DNA of 64,000 bases from Diatrype stigma (lineage: Eukaryota; Ascomycota; Sordariomycetes; Xylariales; Diatrypaceae), in contig JAKJXP020000031.1 of assembly GCA_022225965.2 (NCBI GenBank), forward strand, positions 310,001 to 374,000, written 5' to 3'. Positions 1 to 10,916 of this stretch are shown here, in pieces (position 1 is the first letter of the stretch; each line of letters starts with the position of its first letter). The translations under genes were made by a program, and so were the position numbers. Below the pieces are notes generated by a model. The model ran no database searches. It had not been told where the DNA came from and saw nothing but the letters and a program-made list of their open reading frames with translations.

Positions 1-3000
1 TCGAGGAGGAAGCCAAGCGCGATGCCGCCTTACAAGGCATACTGAAGCAGCTCTATATAGCTGTCAAAGCCGAAGACTTCTCTCCCGGTGCATTACACTG
101 GACGCGACAACTTCAAGGATGGCTGGCTCTCAAGTTCGATATGCCGCGCGACCTACGCGCGAGGCTTGCCAAGTTCTATTTCCACCTCTCCATGGCCCCT
201 GGTCTCGATAGCAGTACGGCTGACCGATTTGCTAAGATGGTCACGAGCTTGACTAGGTACATTGCTTTTCTTCCAGCTTGAAATAATGATTTGCTTTCAA
301 GCATTGTTCTATATACCAAAATAGACTGACAATCATACAGGAGAAAGCAGTGCTTAAAACCCCAAGACGATCTGGTTCTCGACTGGAGACCGATATGGAA
401 GGAAATCAAGGCTCTCGTTCTGCCAAGCGAGACGCCAGCACACCACTCAAGTCGAAGAAGGGGATTGAAACATCTCTGGAAGCTATGCCTACAAGCACAG
501 GCATACTTTGACCCAAGCGAGCGACGTGCGATGATAGGCGAAGTTTTACCATATTTCAGCACTTCCGACCTCCAAAATGCCTTCATTACAGTCGGCGTTT
601 TGAACGTTATTATGCCTACCACACCCGCGCCTCCGACGGCACCGCAGTCTCAGCCGTCCGACTTCGTGCCTACATTCTTTCATCTATGGTCCTTAATGAA
701 TCGGTCAAAGGTTTTTGATACTGCCTTTATCGATATTTTCTCAAGATTAGCTAGGGATTTCCTTTCCTGCCAGCATGTTCCCTTCAGCGAATACGGCATC
801 TTTACAAGAGAGCAGTCTGATCTGATCTTCACAACTATCCTCCGACTAACCGAGATCCCTGTCGGCCAGGCGAACTCTCCTTACACGTCGGTAGACTACT
901 CTGCTGGGATGGGCATTTTCCTGGAAAAGGACAAGAAGAAGCACCCCATCTCCTATATCATTGCGCGCTGGATCGTCAGCTCCCTGTCGCCACAGTGTCT
1001 GGACAAGGAGAGCTCTATCCTCAACGGCTTGGAGGGTCTGATGGAATCGGTTGACACCTTCTTTCACCCTTCAAATCAGGGCTCGTGGACCAGCATGTTG
1101 GCTCAGCTGACCTTTTATCTGACGGAATTGTTTGTATCGCGCTGGAATAAGGAGCAGAGAGCCGAGCAGGATACACCTCCTGAGCGTCGAATCAACGCCG
1201 CTGTAAAGCAGCGCTTTGTGCTGAGCCTGCGTGACGTGACTTTTATGGGAATGTTCGGCAAAAGCAATAAGATTACTGGCATGTACTTCGGTGCTTTACA
1301 GAATCTTACCTATCTGGAGCCCGATCTGATGCTACCAGGCGCACTTCAGAGATTTTACCCCAGTCTGCAAGGCCTCGTCGAAGTTCACCGTACCACCTCC
1401 AGTTTATGTGGTCTACAGATGATCGCGAACGTTATGGCTACACAAAAGGGGTTCAGGTGTCACATCACAGCGCTCCTTGCCTTGGCACTACCTGGCATCG
1501 ATGCGAACGATCTGAATAAGACACAATACACCCTGAACTTCATACAGACCGTTGCCTATAACATCCCCTTCGTGCCGCTCACCAAGGATGATAACTCCAT
1601 CCATGATACGAGTTTGGCGATGCAGTGGGTGCAGGGCGAGATGGAAAGAATGGAACGCGAAGGCCAGGATGTGAAGATCGACTACAAGAATGAGCTAAGT
1701 GATGAGGATGAGGCTAATGTTGTCCGGTCATCTACCGCTGGCTTTGGCGAGTTCCTCATTGCTCTTCTAGGGAAAGTCTTTACATTGCTGGAGAATTTGC
1801 CAGACTCATCTCATCTCCGTTCCGGGTCACCAGAGGATAATATCATCAACACGTTGCCGGCCGCCCTGACACCCATGTTCGCTTCCCTGTCTCCAGACCT
1901 TTTTGACATTGCATTGGAGAAGCTCGCAACGTTCGTCTCGGGCCACGTCGTGCATCAGGCCAGGGATGCTATGGCCTGGATATGCAATGCACTTTGCAAG
2001 GCGAACCCAGAGAAAACGCTCAAGGTCTTCATTCCCATGCTGATTGTCAACATCCGCAATGAGATCGATTATAACGGTGCAGCTTCGGACCGTAGCAGTG
2101 GCACAGAGATCCTGCCTCGCGATAGAGCCTTAGTCTGGCACGTCAGCATTCTTAGTATGTGCAGCGTGCTTGTCGGAAGTGAGGTGCTCAAGTACAAGAA
2201 GGACCTCTTTGATATCGCGGAGTATATGCAGGAGAAATGCAGAGGCCTCCCGACTATCCATATCAGCAACTATATCCACCATCTACTACTAAACTTAACC
2301 CATACATATCCAGTAGACAACGCATTGTATGAGCCCCAGGTATTCGAGCGAGGCCTTGATGTTGATGATTGGGGTAAGACCACTTCCCCTGATGATCTGA
2401 CGATCCGTTGGCACCGACCACTACCAGAAGAGCTCCAGTTCGCAGTGGAGCTTTTCGAGTCTCAGGCCGGCGGTGCTATGCGAAGGCTAGCGTCACTCAT
2501 GAGTGAAGAACCCCCGGTCAGCAGGAAGGGCAAGAACAAAGAGTGGTCTGATGAGGTTTCTCGTCAACTCACTCAGCTACGACTAGTGATATCAGGGATG
2601 GCGACCTTATTTGACCCAAAGCGAGCCTCTGGAGAAGCAAATGGCCATGCTAATGGCAACAGCAAGTCTGATCCTGAAGGCGATGAAGAGATGCGCGATA
2701 GTGACGATGATGATGATGATGATAACGACCCGCTAGCTGAAGTTGGCGAGGACGATGAGACAAAGCCACAATTCAAATATCAGAGCGGTTATCTGCTTAC
2801 ACCCGACAGCCAGCTTTACAATCGCATCCACGACCTCCGAGATGACATCGGTCGAATGCTGTCTCAGACGCATTCGTTCTTGAACACACACCAAGAAGAT
2901 GATGTGGCTTGCTTTACCTCTCTCTATTCCACGTACCGCACTTGGATTACAGACGTAGGTTTCGAGCGATCCGCGCATCCGTTGGAACGTCTCATCCGAC

Positions 3001-5873
3001 TCTACAAAGCAGACATTAGCCCATTCAAGATCAGTGGTCTTCGAAAGCAGTATCCTCGGCCTCTTCTTATCAAGCGGGCGGATGCCTACCAGCTACAGCG
3101 GGTGAAGCACAATGCTACAATTCGAAGAAAGAGCGGGCTGGACAAACGATTGCTACTAGATTTGGCCGAGTCGTCCGTCTCCTCTTATGCTAACGTACGG
3201 AGAGTGGCACAGGGCGCACAGGATGCATCAGTGAAGGTCTTGATCGGTGGCCGCCCGCTCGTCATCCCTGTTATTCTCGAACGGTTCCGCAAAGCTCTGG
3301 ACGAGAATGATCACGATCGTATCAAGGGAGCCATGTACACTCTACTCTTCACTACGCTCATAAAGACCTTACTCCGTGACTGGAGATTCGCGCCTGATGC
3401 AATGCGCCTGTATATCAAAACCGCTGGAGTCGACAAGACCTCTATCCAGAATCTCGGAGCAACTGCTATCTACCCTCTTATAGAGTTCGGTAAACGGTTT
3501 GAGCTATTAGTCCTGAAAGACGAAGAGCTTGTAGATCTCATCAAGCCATCCGAAGATTGCTCTAGGGCTATCGATACAAGGCACGACTTCATCCTTGAAC
3601 GGAGGCAAAAGGTCGAGGCAAAGAAAGCTGCTTTAGGCCTTGAACTCATCGAGCTAGCCAAAGGGTCGCATTGGAAGACGGCCAGTCGCTGCGCCATCTT
3701 TGCAACAAACCTCAGTGTAAGGTTCAACAACATCGCACCTCCGCAATTCATAGAGCTTGTAGCTCAAGGCACGAATGACCCACACCCTGGTCTCAGAGCT
3801 AGCTACGCGAGTGCATTTTCTGGTATTTTCCAAGCTATCGACCAGCGGGCAGTTTATAACCACTCTTACCGTGACTATCTTGAGGAAAAGGAGCTTGATG
3901 CCAACAAGCTCGTCATCCCTGTGTCGAATGCGAATGCTGAATTTACGGAGAAATTCCTCGACGATTTTACTCATCCCGAGAAAGCCGAGTACTTCATCGA
4001 CACTGATTATCCCGGGTGGCTTGTTTGGGGCGAGCAGTTCCATGCCACACGAGCGAAGCCGCGCCCGTTCAATGATTATGACGAGGTCGAGAGGGCTGTG
4101 AGGAAGCAGATAGGCAAGATTCTGACAAGAGAATGGCTTTCCAAAGTCTTTGACTATCTCAAGCAGGAGCCGCGAGACTCGTCGGCTGACCGGTTCAGGA
4201 GCCAGAGCGTCATTCTATTGATGCATGTCTTCGATTTGATGAATTATGGGGAGACAGAGGTTAAGTTTGAAGACGTGAAGGAGCTCACCAAGGATGTCTA
4301 CGGAGATGGCAGTGATAAGCACCAACACCGCGCCACGGCTGAGATTCTCGGCGCGCTGATGGCGGGATCAGCAGATGATCCTGTTGAGATGAAGGAGCAG
4401 GCATGGGGCTTTGCGCAGCCGATGCTACTCAGCATCTTCGCAGACAGCCTCACTCCAGAGAACCTCTCGTATTGGATCACTTGTCTTCACTTTGTCATGG
4501 ATACGAAAGACCCACGCCGTGCGTGGGACCTACTCCAGAGCCTCAGTTCGTTCCGCCTTGATATGAGCTCTAATGCGGCTTTCAAGGAATCGTCCAAGGT
4601 GCAGCTCCTCGAATTCCTCTTCATAGACTGTGGATGGCATTATCGTCAGGAGAAGCCCATCCTTGAGGACTTCCTAGCACACATTGATCACCCATACAAG
4701 TCTGTAAGAGAGTCGATGGGTCGAGTCATCTCTACCATCTACCGCACAAGATACCATGAGTCCTTTCCAAACGTCTCTACTCTTCTTGAGCAGAACAAGT
4801 CAGCTTCCAGCATCGGCATCCGACCGTACAAGGCTAATGAAGACTTTGTGGCCACCATCACGGATGTCTTCACGCGGCTAGAGAAATGGCGCCACGAGCG
4901 AACTCCCGGCCAGCAGACCCCATCCTCATACACCTCCGGCTCGAAGACAGTTCTGTCCTGGCTCGACAACACGCTTTCGTCACAAGAATGCATCCAGCTG
5001 ATCCCCTTCTTCCCAGATCCCATCATCGATCAACTATTGCACATGATGGATGTGAAGGAGGATCCTGAGCTCATGCGCCTCGCGTATCACGTGTATCGGC
5101 ACTTACCCAACATCCCGTTCCGTACCGGTGAAGATGCACCTTTCATATCTGCTTTGATCCGGCTCGGCAAGGGCGCGTCAAGTTGGCACCAGCGTTTGAG
5201 GTCACTAGTCAACATGCAGGTAATATACTTCCGACGGCTGTTCTTGACGGATGCGAAGCAAAGGGAACTCCTATTCGATGCTGTCGGCGATATGCTCGCC
5301 GATCCGCAGCTCGAGGTTCGCGACGTTGCAGCTGCTACTCTAGCCGGCATGATCCGGTGCTCGCCAAAAGCCATTCGAGATCCAATCATCACCACCCTCA
5401 AATCTCGCTTCGAAGCGGGACTGGAGCAGAACCCGATGCCGAAGAGAAAGAAGCCACAACCTGGCTCCCTTTCGGCCTCGGGCACCGAGACTCCTATCGA
5501 TGTAACTCAACAGATCGTCCGGAGGCACGCATCGGTCTTGGGCCTCGGCGCCCTGATCGAGGCATTCCCCTACGCGACGCCCCCACCCAGTTGGATGCCC
5601 GAAGTCTTAGCACTTTTGGCCCGCAAGGCGGCTAGTGACCCCGGCATAGTAGGCAAGGCGACTAAGTCCATACTCGCGGAGTTCAAGAAGACAAGACAGG
5701 ACAGCTGGGGCGTTGATCAGAAGGTATGTTCCTTTTCTCCTTCCTCTAGACTCATAAGTGAACATATATTGTGTTGTGGACATGAAATGCTAATATGTAT
5801 ATGGGTACAGTACTTCACTCCCGAACAATTGGAGGACTTAGAGGGCGTGCTTTGGAAGAGTTACTTCGCTTAG
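1..5873 (+). CDS. BLM10: Proteasome activator BLM10/PA200, 3' part (5' end outside window)
   Basis: HEAT-repeat protein that caps the 20S proteasome and opens its gate in nucleus and cytosol. Exons read as <1-256, 341-5723 and 5811-5873. Codon 255-256/341 is AGG, and the reading frame enters the window at base 3. Introns are 257-340 and 5724-5810; the second has a CTAAT branch-like site before its AG. About 1,899 residues are visible, against 1,843 in human PA200 and 2,143 in yeast Blm10 (recalled), so only a short N-terminal part is missing. An acidic Asp/Glu run lies near 2,690-2,760. The C-terminal region carries the conserved BLM10/PA200 block and ends in Tyr-Phe-Ala, the position of the HbYX-type tail that docks into the 20S alpha ring. 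A TTG at 465 is in frame but is not the start, because coding continues upstream through the intron at 257-340. Confidence 0.93.
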
Positions 5874-7782
5874 ATCCCGGCATCTCGGACGTTGTTGGCG
5901 TGGGTTCGCACTACTGCCCCTATCGTCGTATTTGAACGGATGGACTTCACTTGAACCAACCTGATGGAAGAACATCGAAGCTTGAGACCGGAAGTCTCAA
6001 GCTCAGTCAATCAAGCACAAAACACTATTCGGAAGATATTATGTACAAAATTATAGAAAGGACTTTGATCACGAGGCTTATGAGCACAAGATGGACCTGT
6101 AAGAAGGGGGTCCTCGGTGGCCGGATGAAGAGCGAAGTGCTCACTCACGTTGGGCCGCATCACACTGGCACTTTCATTTCGGGGCCCTCTTTGTGTGTAC
6201 ATACGTTGGAGAAAAACAACAGGCCGTGGTTCGCGGGCTGGAAGGGCCGCGAAAGTCCGGGCATGCACGCTGTTGTTGTCGTCAGCTTCAGCTCCGTATG
6301 AACGAGATGATCCTCCCGCCCAACATATACGGACCAGGTAGAAACAATCGAGACCCGGCATGCCAGGCCTTGATGGAGTAAGTGGTCCTGATGATGGGGT
6401 ATATACATGCAGAGTAACTATTAGACGATAGTATGAACATGAGAAAGTTGCCTTGCTTTCGCTGCTATTTGCCGGTGTATTATTCGGGGGGTTACTGAAA
6501 GAGTACTGCTTGTCAAGGAGCTGTATTTATACCTTTTTGTATTATCACAGGCAACAATGATCCAATAACGGCTCCCTGTGCTGATCGCAACAAGGTAGGT
6601 GAGTGCCCCAAACTTTAGACGTGTTCCGAGCCGACATTTACTCACAACAGAAAGCTACGGATGAAGATAATGGCAATTTTTTACCCTAGGAGACCGATCT
6701 TTCTTTCCCTTCATTCACCCGACTGCCTATACATGCTGCTGAGAAATGACGGTAGGGGGATGTATGATTCAGCTACCACGATCCCTCTATAGAGGATAAG
6801 ATCTCAGCCTTCAGCGACATAATGCTCCTACTGTTGAGTATTTGCCCACGAATATGATATTTTGCGAAACAATTACTTGATATAGCTCTTATCTGCGTTG
6901 CTTGACCATAGGATGATACACGCTTTGGGACTTTGCTATATCCCTGCGCAGTTCGAGTTGTCCCCAACATCGATGCTCATGGTCTTCAGGGTCTTCAACC
7001 CTTATCTCTTCGTTACCTCTCTGATATGCATAACTCAGCATAACACATCCTTAGATGCAGGTCGAATGCAGAAAGCTCACAGTATACGCCAAGCCACGTC
7101 TTCGATATAGGCTGCCTGGTGAAACGTCTACTCTCAGTTGATGCAATCTCATGGCGCAGGGTTAGGGGTTAGCTGGCAATCCCGCGGATATCATGATTGA
7201 CCGCTAAGACACACAGATTGAACGAAGATTATGGGAGGATGTGCAATTTGTGTCCGGAGAGATTTGGAAATTGCAAGGCGGCACGCCTAAGATTGGCGAT
7301 CGGGTCTGGAGAGGCTCAACGCTCGCGCATGGGGCAGGCTCCGGACCAAACCACCGTCCCACTGGGCGCATCGCAGGCCGCAAACCCAGAGCTGCCGCCC
7401 ATTTTTCTGCAGGTGGAACAGGCGACAATTCAGCCGATCGCTGAGGAGCGTGTATTTACACCAGCGACGATCAGCGCGGCCCAGGAGATCAGGAGGTAAT
7501 GCGTGCGGGTTCTGCGCTCCTGCGAAATCCTGATTAAATAGCGAGTCTGTCCCACGATGCCCCCGAACATTACAAAACGCCTGGCTCTTTCCTTCTTTCC
7601 TTCCTCACCGCCGCCCAAGCCACAACCACAACGAGTTGCTTTCTCTCGCTTCCTAATCACACCCCAACTCGGATCGGAGCCCCCTTCAGCATTTTAATGC
7701 CCTATTAACTTCACTCTCCTTAATCAAACACACCACATTCCTTTGAACAGTAAAAGATTTAAATAATAATTCAAAAAAAAAA
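5874..7782. other. Intergenic stretch, no supported gene
   Basis: Holds the 3' flank of the BLM10 gene and the promoter of the secreted-protein gene at 7783. Short open frames on both strands lack family resemblance, consistent codon use or plausible splice structure. A pyrimidine-rich stretch (about 7580-7680) and an A-run directly before the ATG fit a strong fungal core promoter and leader. Confidence 0.6.
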
Positions 7783-8415
7783 ATGGCCGCCAAGATCCTC
7801 GCCACCACCCTCCTGCTCGCCAGCAGCGCCGCCTCCGTCTCGGCGGCACCGAGCCGCGTCGGCAGCAGCGGCAGCCGCAACTTCAAGCTCACGGCGCAGC
7901 TCGAGACGGCGCTGTCGGGCGGGCCGAACGTCGAGGACTACGAGGTCGGGATCTACAGCCCCAAGCCGGACGGCGGCATCCTGACGCTGACGGAGCCCGG
8001 CGAAGGCGCCGTGTTCACGGGCGGCACCCACAACCAGACGCTCAGCGTGGCCGCCGGCGCCGGCAGCGGCAGCGGCAACAGCACCGGCTTCTCCTGCTCG
8101 AGCGGGGCGGCCGGCCAGTGGGTGGTGGCGCCCGGCGGCACGGCGACCGTGCCCTCGACGAACACGGTCAACGTGTGCTGCCCGACCAGCGCGGGCGGCA
8201 GCGGCGTCATCGGCAGCTCGGGCTTCACCATCGCGTCCAACGGGACCTCGGCGGCGTCGGCGGGCATCCTGAACTTCGTCGGCGGCGGCTGGATGGCCTG
8301 CCAGGGCGGCGTCCTCGGCGTCAACGACGACTACAACGTCCTGAGCTTCATCAAGGACGGCCAGCGCCCCATCCTGGGATGCCAGGACATCGAGCTCATC
8401 CCCGTCTACGTGTAA
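7783..8415 (+). CDS. Small secreted protein (210 aa), GC-rich, cell-surface type
   Basis: Intron-free gene for a 210-residue protein. Residues 1-21 form a clear signal peptide (positively charged start, Leu/Ala core, SVSA-like cleavage site). The mature part is Gly/Ser/Thr/Ala rich, has several N-glycosylation sequons (NQT, NST, NGT) and a few cysteines that could pair, and ends in a C-x3-I/V-x-L-I-P-V-Y-V tail. That ending resembles uncharacterised fungal secreted proteins of the DUF7907 kind, which is a tentative match. Third codon positions are almost all G or C, much more than in neighbouring genes, suggesting high expression. The ATG follows a run of about ten A, a good context. The large antisense open frame over the gene is a by-product of this GC bias. 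Role unknown; cell wall or secreted effector-like functions are both possible. Confidence 0.85.
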   Translation: MAAKILATTLLLASSAASVSAAPSRVGSSGSRNFKLTAQLETALSGGPNVEDYEVGIYSPKPDGGILTLTEPGEGAVFTGGTHNQTLSVAAGAGSGSGNSTGFSCSSGAAGQWVVAPGGTATVPSTNTVNVCCPTSAGGSGVIGSSGFTIASNGTSAASAGILNFVGGGWMACQGGVLGVNDDYNVLSFIKDGQRPILGCQDIELIPVYV

Positions 8416-9674
8416 AAAGGTGGAAAGAAGGAAGAATACTGGGTGGGCTGAGGTGGAGTGGAGTGGAGTGGAGTGGACTAGCTTGGCTGAGCTGTCTGGC
8501 GGGCTGTCGCGGTCGGTCGGTCGGTTAGCTTCGAATGATCGAAAGTTTGGGTAGACAGGGGTGGATAGATGGATGGATGGATGGATGGGTGTAGGGGTGG
8601 TTGAAGAGCATGGAACAGTGAGGAGCGTGGAACAGCGAGGAGTGGTGTCCGTGTTGGAAGAGGAAGCGACAAGATAAGGGGGTGAGTGGTGCGAAGTTGG
8701 AGGTTGGAGGTGGTTGTTGAGCTGTTGGCCTGCAATTAATTTTGCCGAAAATACATGATGCTTGTCTTGGAATTTTGCGTATAATATGCCTACGTGTTTG
8801 CTCATACTACACTGGTGATAAAACGGGGTTTTCGCTCCATTGATAATTTCTACGAACACATCTCAGGTAGACTTCTTTATCTTAGCAATACCTAGCAGAT
8901 GCGTGGTTGCCTATTAACCAATAAGATCTTAAGTTCTGTGATTGGTTTTCTATTCCCGGTGGCTGAGCCCCTATTGGCGCATTGTGATACCTAAAAAGGG
9001 GGCTTTGAAGTCCGAGTCGGCATATCGAACATGACGGCCATAATATCTCCCTTATCAATCGGCACGAGCTGTAAACGCTCGGTTCCTCCTTTTCCTTTCT
9101 TCTATTGTTTTCTCTTTTCCTTTCGCAGTTTAGGACAGCCAACCAATCATCGTGTTGCACTACATCTTCGCCGTCCAAGTCGCATGAACCGCCATGTCTG
9201 CGCTTGAGTACTGAAAGGCGTCTTCACGAATACATGACAAGCTTACAACGGCTCTATGTTGAGTTGTATTGTTACATTCTACCGAAGAGACTTCTACCCC
9301 AATAATGTGCTCGGAGGGGCAACTCGAATATTGAGATCAACTGTTTTCCTATACCTATTGTCCTAAGAACTAAAAAATCATGCACTTGCTGGTCTTGTCG
9401 GGTCTGGGGACGACCCAGGAAGCAATATGGCCGGCAAGATGACTTATTGTGAGTCGACGAACATTTAGTGGTTCATTGATCGGTAGGGGGCTTACGTGGA
9501 TCGTGTTTGCATCAGTTGCTTCCACTGTACCACTTAGATAATATGCTCGATCTGGAGGCAGTCTTTGAAAATTATATATAAGATGAAATGAAATCTATAA
9601 TACAAGAGACCACCTACACTAAGTCAGAGATATATGTTACATGTTTATATACATACTTTCGTCCTAACAAGGCA
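8416..9674. other. Intergenic stretch with short tandem repeats
   Basis: The 3' flank of the secreted-protein gene carries three simple arrays: GGAGT units (about 8452-8477), GGTC units (8511-8525) and ATGG units (about 8566-8588). The rest is ordinary intergenic sequence and contains the 3' flank of the minus-strand gene that ends at 9675. No supported coding sequence. Confidence 0.6.
8452..8588. repeat. Cluster of three microsatellite arrays in a 3' flank
   Basis: GGAGT repeated about five times, then (GGTC)3-4, then (ATGG) about five times, all within 140 bp just downstream of the stop codon at 8415, probably inside the 3' UTR. Confidence 0.85.
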
Positions 9675-10916
9675 TTAAGCGTGGTTCTTAGCACGCTTAT
9701 TGTCACCTGCCTTTTTCGGAGGACGCCCTCGTTTCTTAGGAGCATTCTCTCTCTCTAACCTAGCCTCCCTGATTTTGTCTATTGTGGTCGCGATCTCCTT
9801 CAGACGTACATCCTTGCCCCACCGCAGGATCTTGACGAGAGACTCCCTAAAGCCCCTTACGCTGTCTTCCGCCCCGAACGAGAAGCGTGCGATGGATTGC
9901 TGGCGAAAATACCCACCATCTGCTTCCCACCACATCGCATACACGGCAGCCGCCCACTCGTTCATCACAATGCCGAAGACGATATTTTCCATGGGATCTA
10001 CCCCGTATCCTTCCGCGAGGGAGTTGAGACCCTTGATAGCATTGGCGCAGGTCGCTGTGCCTCCTAAGCATTGGTTCAGCGCTACTGACATGTTGCCATC
10101 AGACCCTTTGGCCTCGAAGACCAAGAAAGGGAACCTCAATTCCTTCGAGACTTGACCGCGAGTGGGCGTTATGGTTGCCAGCTCAAGCGACTGCAGACTA
10201 GTGATGGCTTTTTTCATGTACCCGTACGCCACGTCAGGCCATGGTATAGAGACTCTGCTATGTTCTGGCTGAATTGCTCCGGGAACGGCCTCTCTGGAGA
10301 AGGGGACGTTCAACAACATGCGAACGTCGGAGTTCCCTAGCAGCCTTTCCAGATCGCGTTCTTGAAGGAGCACATTCCCCAACATGAAGCCGAGAAAGTC
10401 AGCTTCCGATATGCCATTTTCCTGGTGTCTGATCAGGTCTTCAAAATCTTCCTTCACTAACGGCGATGACTGCTCACCCCGTAGCTGCTGGATCCCCTCC
10501 CACGTACGGAGAACGAACGCCGGCGGGGGACCATCCGATTTTTCCGAAGTCAACTTGATGTTGTTAAACTCAAGATGATCTTCACGGTAATTCGGATCCG
10601 ACACGAGTCGGTCAGTCTTGCTAGGCCTGCTGGACCCGTCATTGAACATTGCCGTCATGGCCTTCGTGCGAGGTCTTGAAGCGCCAACCTTGCTTTCTTC
10701 GCTGTCACTACTAGGGACGGAAGGCGGCTCCCAATCCTCACTTCCGTCGTCTTTCCACGTCATCTTGCTGGAGTTAGGGATCTCTCTGAGCCAGCAGAGT
10801 ATGTATCTCGAACGCCGCGCCGAACAGTATCTTCGTGCTAGAGACTTCTTCGCTTGCTTTTTCTCGAGGTCTCGCTCAAGGCTTCGCTTCGTCTTAGTCG
10901 TCGTACCCTCGGACAT
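9675..10916 (-). CDS. PD-(D/E)XK-nuclease-like fungal protein with C-terminal AT-hook
   Basis: Uninterrupted 413-residue frame. The N-terminal 55 residues are very basic; an acidic Ser/Asp/Glu stretch follows (about 55-75). The middle resembles fungal proteins with a PD-(D/E)XK-nuclease-like domain (DUF7924-type, from memory). A literal Pro227-Asp228 pair is followed 40 residues later by Phe-Glu268-Ala-Lys270 in a hydrophobic strand, the spacing expected of PD...ExK. A Gln/Cys-rich helix comes next. The C-terminus has an AT-hook, KKRGRPPKK (394-402), which binds the minor groove of AT-rich DNA. The start at 10916 is the first ATG; a second Met about 50 codons in (MTWKDDGS...) is a possible alternative. 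Many such genes are species-variable in fungi; activity and target are unknown. Confidence 0.75.
   Translation of the reverse strand: MSEGTTTKTKRSLERDLEKKQAKKSLARRYCSARRSRYILCWLREIPNSSKMTWKDDGSEDWEPPSVPSSDSEESKVGASRPRTKAMTAMFNDGSSRPSKTDRLVSDPNYREDHLEFNNIKLTSEKSDGPPPAFVLRTWEGIQQLRGEQSSPLVKEDFEDLIRHQENGISEADFLGFMLGNVLLQERDLERLLGNSDVRMLLNVPFSREAVPGAIQPEHSRVSIPWPDVAYGYMKKAITSLQSLELATITPTRGQVSKELRFPFLVFEAKGSDGNMSVALNQCLGGTATCANAIKGLNSLAEGYGVDPMENIVFGIVMNEWAAAVYAMWWEADGGYFRQQSIARFSFGAEDSVRGFRESLVKILRWGKDVRLKEIATTIDKIREARLERENAPKKRGRPPKKAGDNKRAKNHA

Noticed and set aside
465..467. TTG at 465 as start of the BLM10 frame
   Set aside because: Coding continues in phase upstream to the intron at 257-340 and into the exon that enters the window.
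7771..8859. 362-residue open frame antisense to the secreted-protein gene
   Set aside because: It mirrors the GC-biased codons of the + strand gene; composition is Ala/Arg/Asp-rich nonsense with no start context or domain.
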